Source of the DNA: Kitasatospora sp. NBC_00240 | GTDB taxonomy: Bacteria > Actinomycetota > Actinomycetes > Streptomycetales > Streptomycetaceae | DNA length: 64,000 nucleotides | Direction of reading: 5' to 3' | NCBI RefSeq assembly: GCF_026342405.1 | Contig: NZ_JAPEMU010000001.1 | Span: 6,882,001-6,946,000, forward strand | Notes under the pieces: model-generated | What the model was told of the DNA's origin: nothing | The model's input: only the letters and a program-made list of their open reading frames with translations | Databases searched by the model: none | Translations under genes and position numbers: made by a program | Part shown: one piece after another, positions 61,943 through 64,000 of the stretch | How positions within the stretch are numbered: the stretch's first letter is position 1 | Layout: each line of letters begins with the position of its first letter

Positions 61943-62229
61943 GACTGCTCCTCGTTCGCGACGCTGCGGGACGCCAGGACGTTACTGCCCAGTAGGTGGG
62001 TTCGGCCAGGGGGGTCGGCTCCGGTGTTCGAAGCGTCACACCTGGGCCTCGCCCGGCCCGGCCGGGACGGGATCGTTCGAATGGCACCCTACGGCAGCGC
62101 CGGGGTGACCTGCCGGTAGCCCCCGGACCCACCTGACGGGCCGTGGGCCGAGCGCCATGCCGATCGCGATAGCCTGCCCTCGGCGCACAGCCGACCGGCA
62201 CGCACGGGATCACGCGGAGGGCCATTCCA

Positions 62230-62664
62230 ATGGCGGAGCACACCAGGGCGAGCATCACCATCGAGGCAACCCCGGCCGAGGTCATGGCCGTGATCGCCGA
62301 CTTCGCCGCCTACCCGGCCTGGACGGGCGAGGTCAAGGAGATCGAGGTGCTGGAGACCGACGGCACCGGCCGGGGCGCCCAGGTCCGCCTGCTGCTCGAC
62401 GCCGGCGCCATCCGCGACGAGCACGTGCTCGCCTACACCTGGGACGGCGACCGCGAGGTCGGCTGGACCCTGGTCAAGAGCCAGATGCTCCGCACCCTGG
62501 ACGGCTCCTACACCCTGGCCCCGCTGAAGAGCGGCGGCACCGAGGTGACCTACCAGCTCGCCGTCGACGTCAAGATCCCGATGCTCGGCATGATCAAGCG
62601 CAAGGCCGAGAAGGTCATCATCGACCGTGCGCTCGCCGGTCTGAAGAAGCGCGTCGAGGGCTGA
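62230..62664 (+). CDS. SRPBCC (START-like) lipid/ligand-binding protein
   Basis: 144 residues from ATG 62230, GGAGGG nine bases upstream. ASITIEATPAEVMAVIADFAAYPAWTGEVKEIEV is the SRPBCC entry; YTLAPLKSGGTEVTYQLAVDVKIPMLG and the long C-terminal helix KVIIDRALAGLKKRVEG complete the helix-grip fold. The cavity should hold a hydrophobic ligand. The mycobacterial equivalent is TB16.3 (Rv2185c), also next to fadD15 and the ArsA gene. It is 16 bases upstream of the ArsA-like gene, so the two form an operon. Confidence 0.9.
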   Translation: MAEHTRASITIEATPAEVMAVIADFAAYPAWTGEVKEIEVLETDGTGRGAQVRLLLDAGAIRDEHVLAYTWDGDREVGWTLVKSQMLRTLDGSYTLAPLKSGGTEVTYQLAVDVKIPMLGMIKRKAEKVIIDRALAGLKKRVEG

Positions 62665-62680
62665 CGGCGGACCACCGGCG

Positions 62681-63898
62681 ATGACGGCGAACAGCTCCGA
62701 CGCGACCCCCGCCGGCGCCGGCCGCCCGGCCCCGGCCCGCACCGTCCTGGTCAGCGGCGACGGCGGGACGGCCACCGTCGCCGCCGCCACCGCCCTGCAC
62801 GCGGCCCGGCGGGGGCACCGCACCCTGCTGCTCGCCGCCGACGACCCGCACCGCACCCTGGACTCCCTGCTCGGCACCCGCCTGAGCGCGCAGCCCGTCG
62901 AGTACGCCCCCGGGCTTCGGGTCGCGCGGATCGACGAGCAGGCCGTCTTCCGGCAGGCCCTCGGCGCGGTCGGCGACCGGCTGAAGCCCGCCCTGGACCT
63001 GCTCGGCGCCGACCCGCTGGACCCCGAGGAGCTGACCGCCCTCCCCGGCACCTCCCGGCTGGCCATGCTGCGGGCCCTGCACACCGCCGACGCCGAGGTG
63101 CTGGTCGTCCTCGCCCCGCGGCCCGCCGAACTCACCGCCGCGCTCGCCCTGCCCGAGCAGCTGGAGCGCTACCTCGCCCGGCTGCTCCCGGAGCAGCGCC
63201 AGGCCGCTCGGGCGCTGCGCCCGCTGCTGGCCGCGGTGGCCGGGGTCCCGATGCCCGCCGAGTGGCTCTACGAGGCCCGGACCAAGGCCGTCGCCGCGCT
63301 GGCCGACGCCCGGGCCGCGATCACCGCGCCCGGTACCTCGGTGCGCCTGGTGGTCGAGGCCGAGGCGTACCCGGTGGACGAGCTGCGCCGGATCAGGGCC
63401 GGCCTCGCCCTGCACGGCCTGCGGCCCGACGCCGTGGTCGTGCACCGCGCGCTGCCGGCCGCCGCCACCTCCTCGCCCGACCCGTGGCTCGCCGCGCTGG
63501 CCGGCCGCCAGCGCGAGCTGCTGGAGGCCCTGGCCGCCGAACTGGACGTGCCGCTGCTGGTCGGCGCCCTCCCCGAGGTGGCCCTGGAGGAGCTGGCCGA
63601 CCAGCTGTACGGCGACGGCGAGGGCCCGGCCCCCGCCGCCCCCGCGCCGTGGACGGTCGAGGACCGGCTGGCCGAGGAGGGCCTACTGGTCTGGCGGATC
63701 GGCCTGCCGGGCGCCGACCGGGCCGATCTGGACCTCGTCCGGCGCGGCGACGAGCTGGTGGTCGGCATCGGTGCGTACCGTCGGATCCTGGCGCTGCCGT
63801 CCGCGCTGCGCCGCTGCACCGTCACGGGTGCGGCCCTGGCCGACGGCGTGCTCGCCGTGCGCTTCGCCCCTGACCCGGCGCTCTGGCCCCGGGGCTGA
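62681..63898 (+). CDS. ArsA/GET3-like ATPase with degenerate P-loop
   Basis: 405 residues from ATG 62681. The deviant Walker A of this family is normally GKGGVGKT; here TVLVSGDGGTATVAAATAL lacks the lysines and the Gly-Lys-Thr end, while the switch and later blocks are recognisable (LLLAADDPHRTLDSLLG, LVVLAPRPAELTAAL). An alpha-crystallin-like C-terminal domain follows (RRGDELVVGIGAYRRILALPSALRRCTVTGA). It probably does not hydrolyse ATP in the usual way. In mycobacteria a related pair of ArsA genes lies by the SRPBCC gene. Not an arsenite pump by context. Confidence 0.85.
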   Translation: MTANSSDATPAGAGRPAPARTVLVSGDGGTATVAAATALHAARRGHRTLLLAADDPHRTLDSLLGTRLSAQPVEYAPGLRVARIDEQAVFRQALGAVGDRLKPALDLLGADPLDPEELTALPGTSRLAMLRALHTADAEVLVVLAPRPAELTAALALPEQLERYLARLLPEQRQAARALRPLLAAVAGVPMPAEWLYEARTKAVAALADARAAITAPGTSVRLVVEAEAYPVDELRRIRAGLALHGLRPDAVVVHRALPAAATSSPDPWLAALAGRQRELLEALAAELDVPLLVGALPEVALEELADQLYGDGEGPAPAAPAPWTVEDRLAEEGLLVWRIGLPGADRADLDLVRRGDELVVGIGAYRRILALPSALRRCTVTGAALADGVLAVRFAPDPALWPRG

Positions 63899-63965
63899 CC
63901 GGCGGATTCCGGTAGCGTCGAGGGAGGCGGCCGCGGGTGCGGCCGCAGCTGAGGAGGCGCCCGCG

Positions 63966-64000
63966 ATGACCACTGCCGACGACCGGACCGGCCGGCCCGC
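63966..64000 (+). CDS. Start of a further gene (cut by the right edge)
   Basis: ATG 63966 follows GAGGAGG at a ten-base spacing, and the first codons read MTTADDRTGRP. Only eleven codons are in the window, so the product cannot be named. It is on the same strand as the SRPBCC-ArsA pair, 67 bases downstream, and is likely the next gene of that unit. Confidence 0.6.
   Translation, partial: MTTADDRTGRP

Noticed and set aside
57215-62119. A 1634-codon open frame on the plus strand
   Set aside because: It runs antisense or out of frame through the GT87, PimB-like and acyl-CoA ligase genes. Its Gly/Arg/His/Gln-rich translation is the usual shadow of high-GC genes.
62681-63898. Arsenite efflux ATPase
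   Set aside because: No arsB, arsR or arsC nearby, a degenerate P-loop, and conserved linkage to an SRPBCC protein instead.

Overview
The window is chromosomal DNA of a very GC-rich actinomycete, almost certainly a member of the Streptomycetaceae (Streptomyces or Kitasatospora type). The evidence is the extreme third-position GC of the genes, frequent GTG and TTG starts, Streptomyces-style -10 boxes (TAGGGT, TAGAGT), DUF families typical of the group, an actinobacterial bc1-aa3 respiratory branch and a SAM-IV riboswitch. I see no rRNA, tRNA, CRISPR array, insertion sequence or phage. It reads as conserved core chromosome, not an island.

Layout. 1-3.3 kb: a GAF-domain PucR-type regulator (cut by the left edge), an MHS-type transporter and a 3-hydroxybutyrate dehydrogenase, all on the minus strand, which look like one catabolic unit. 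3.6-10.9 kb: a large NsdA-like regulator, an FAD oxidoreductase, a TIGR01777 epimerase, a GNAT enzyme, a 16-copy octamer repeat array, a DUF2510 membrane protein and a DUF4240 protein. 11-16.2 kb: E2 (sucB) and E3 (lpdA) of the 2-oxoacid dehydrogenase complex, then leucyl aminopeptidase pepA. 16.6-20.5 kb: an SseB-like ORF, a small conserved protein, cobU-cobT-cobS of the cobalamin nucleotide-loop pathway and a 66-residue protein. 20.6-25 kb: a methyltransferase, a DUF3043 membrane protein, pspA-pspAA and nadA, which has a palindromic site over its promoter. 25-31 kb: a quinone-oxidoreductase-like enzyme, an Lrp regulator next to a PLP decarboxylase, a GNAT enzyme, the Fe-S carrier erpA and a lipoprotein. 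31-44.6 kb: an adenosine-kinase-like PfkB enzyme, a cysteine desulfurase fused to TusA, then aerobic respiration (ctaC-ctaD-ctaF, and ctaE-qcrC-qcrA-qcrB) with an L,D-transpeptidase and a GntR regulator in between. 44.9-49.6 kb: trpD, a SAM-IV riboswitch with its aminotransferase-V enzyme, a stand-alone Lrp ligand-binding domain, a rhomboid protease and a zinc-ribbon protein. 49.8-57.1 kb: a cell-wall block with an NYN-domain protein, three tandem secreted NlpC/P60 endopeptidase paralogues (the middle one behind a c-di-AMP riboswitch) and a secreted HExxH protein. 57.2-64 kb: a GT87 mannosyltransferase-like membrane protein, a PimB-like glycosyltransferase, a FadD15-like acyl-CoA ligase, an SRPBCC protein, an ArsA-like ATPase with a degenerate P-loop and the start of one more gene.

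From memory, gene content and order follow the M. tuberculosis Rv2181-Rv2216 neighbourhood (GT87, ArsA, SRPBCC, fadD15, pimB, NlpC/P60, trpD, ctaE-qcrCAB, ctaC, adoK, erpA, cobST, pepB, dlaT, TIGR01777 protein). The window is therefore an ancient syntenic core block of Actinobacteria. The most informative signals are regulatory: two metabolite or second-messenger riboswitches, a compound operator at nadA, a tandem octamer array and unusually long palindromes between convergent genes. I did not find a wholly new multi-gene system.
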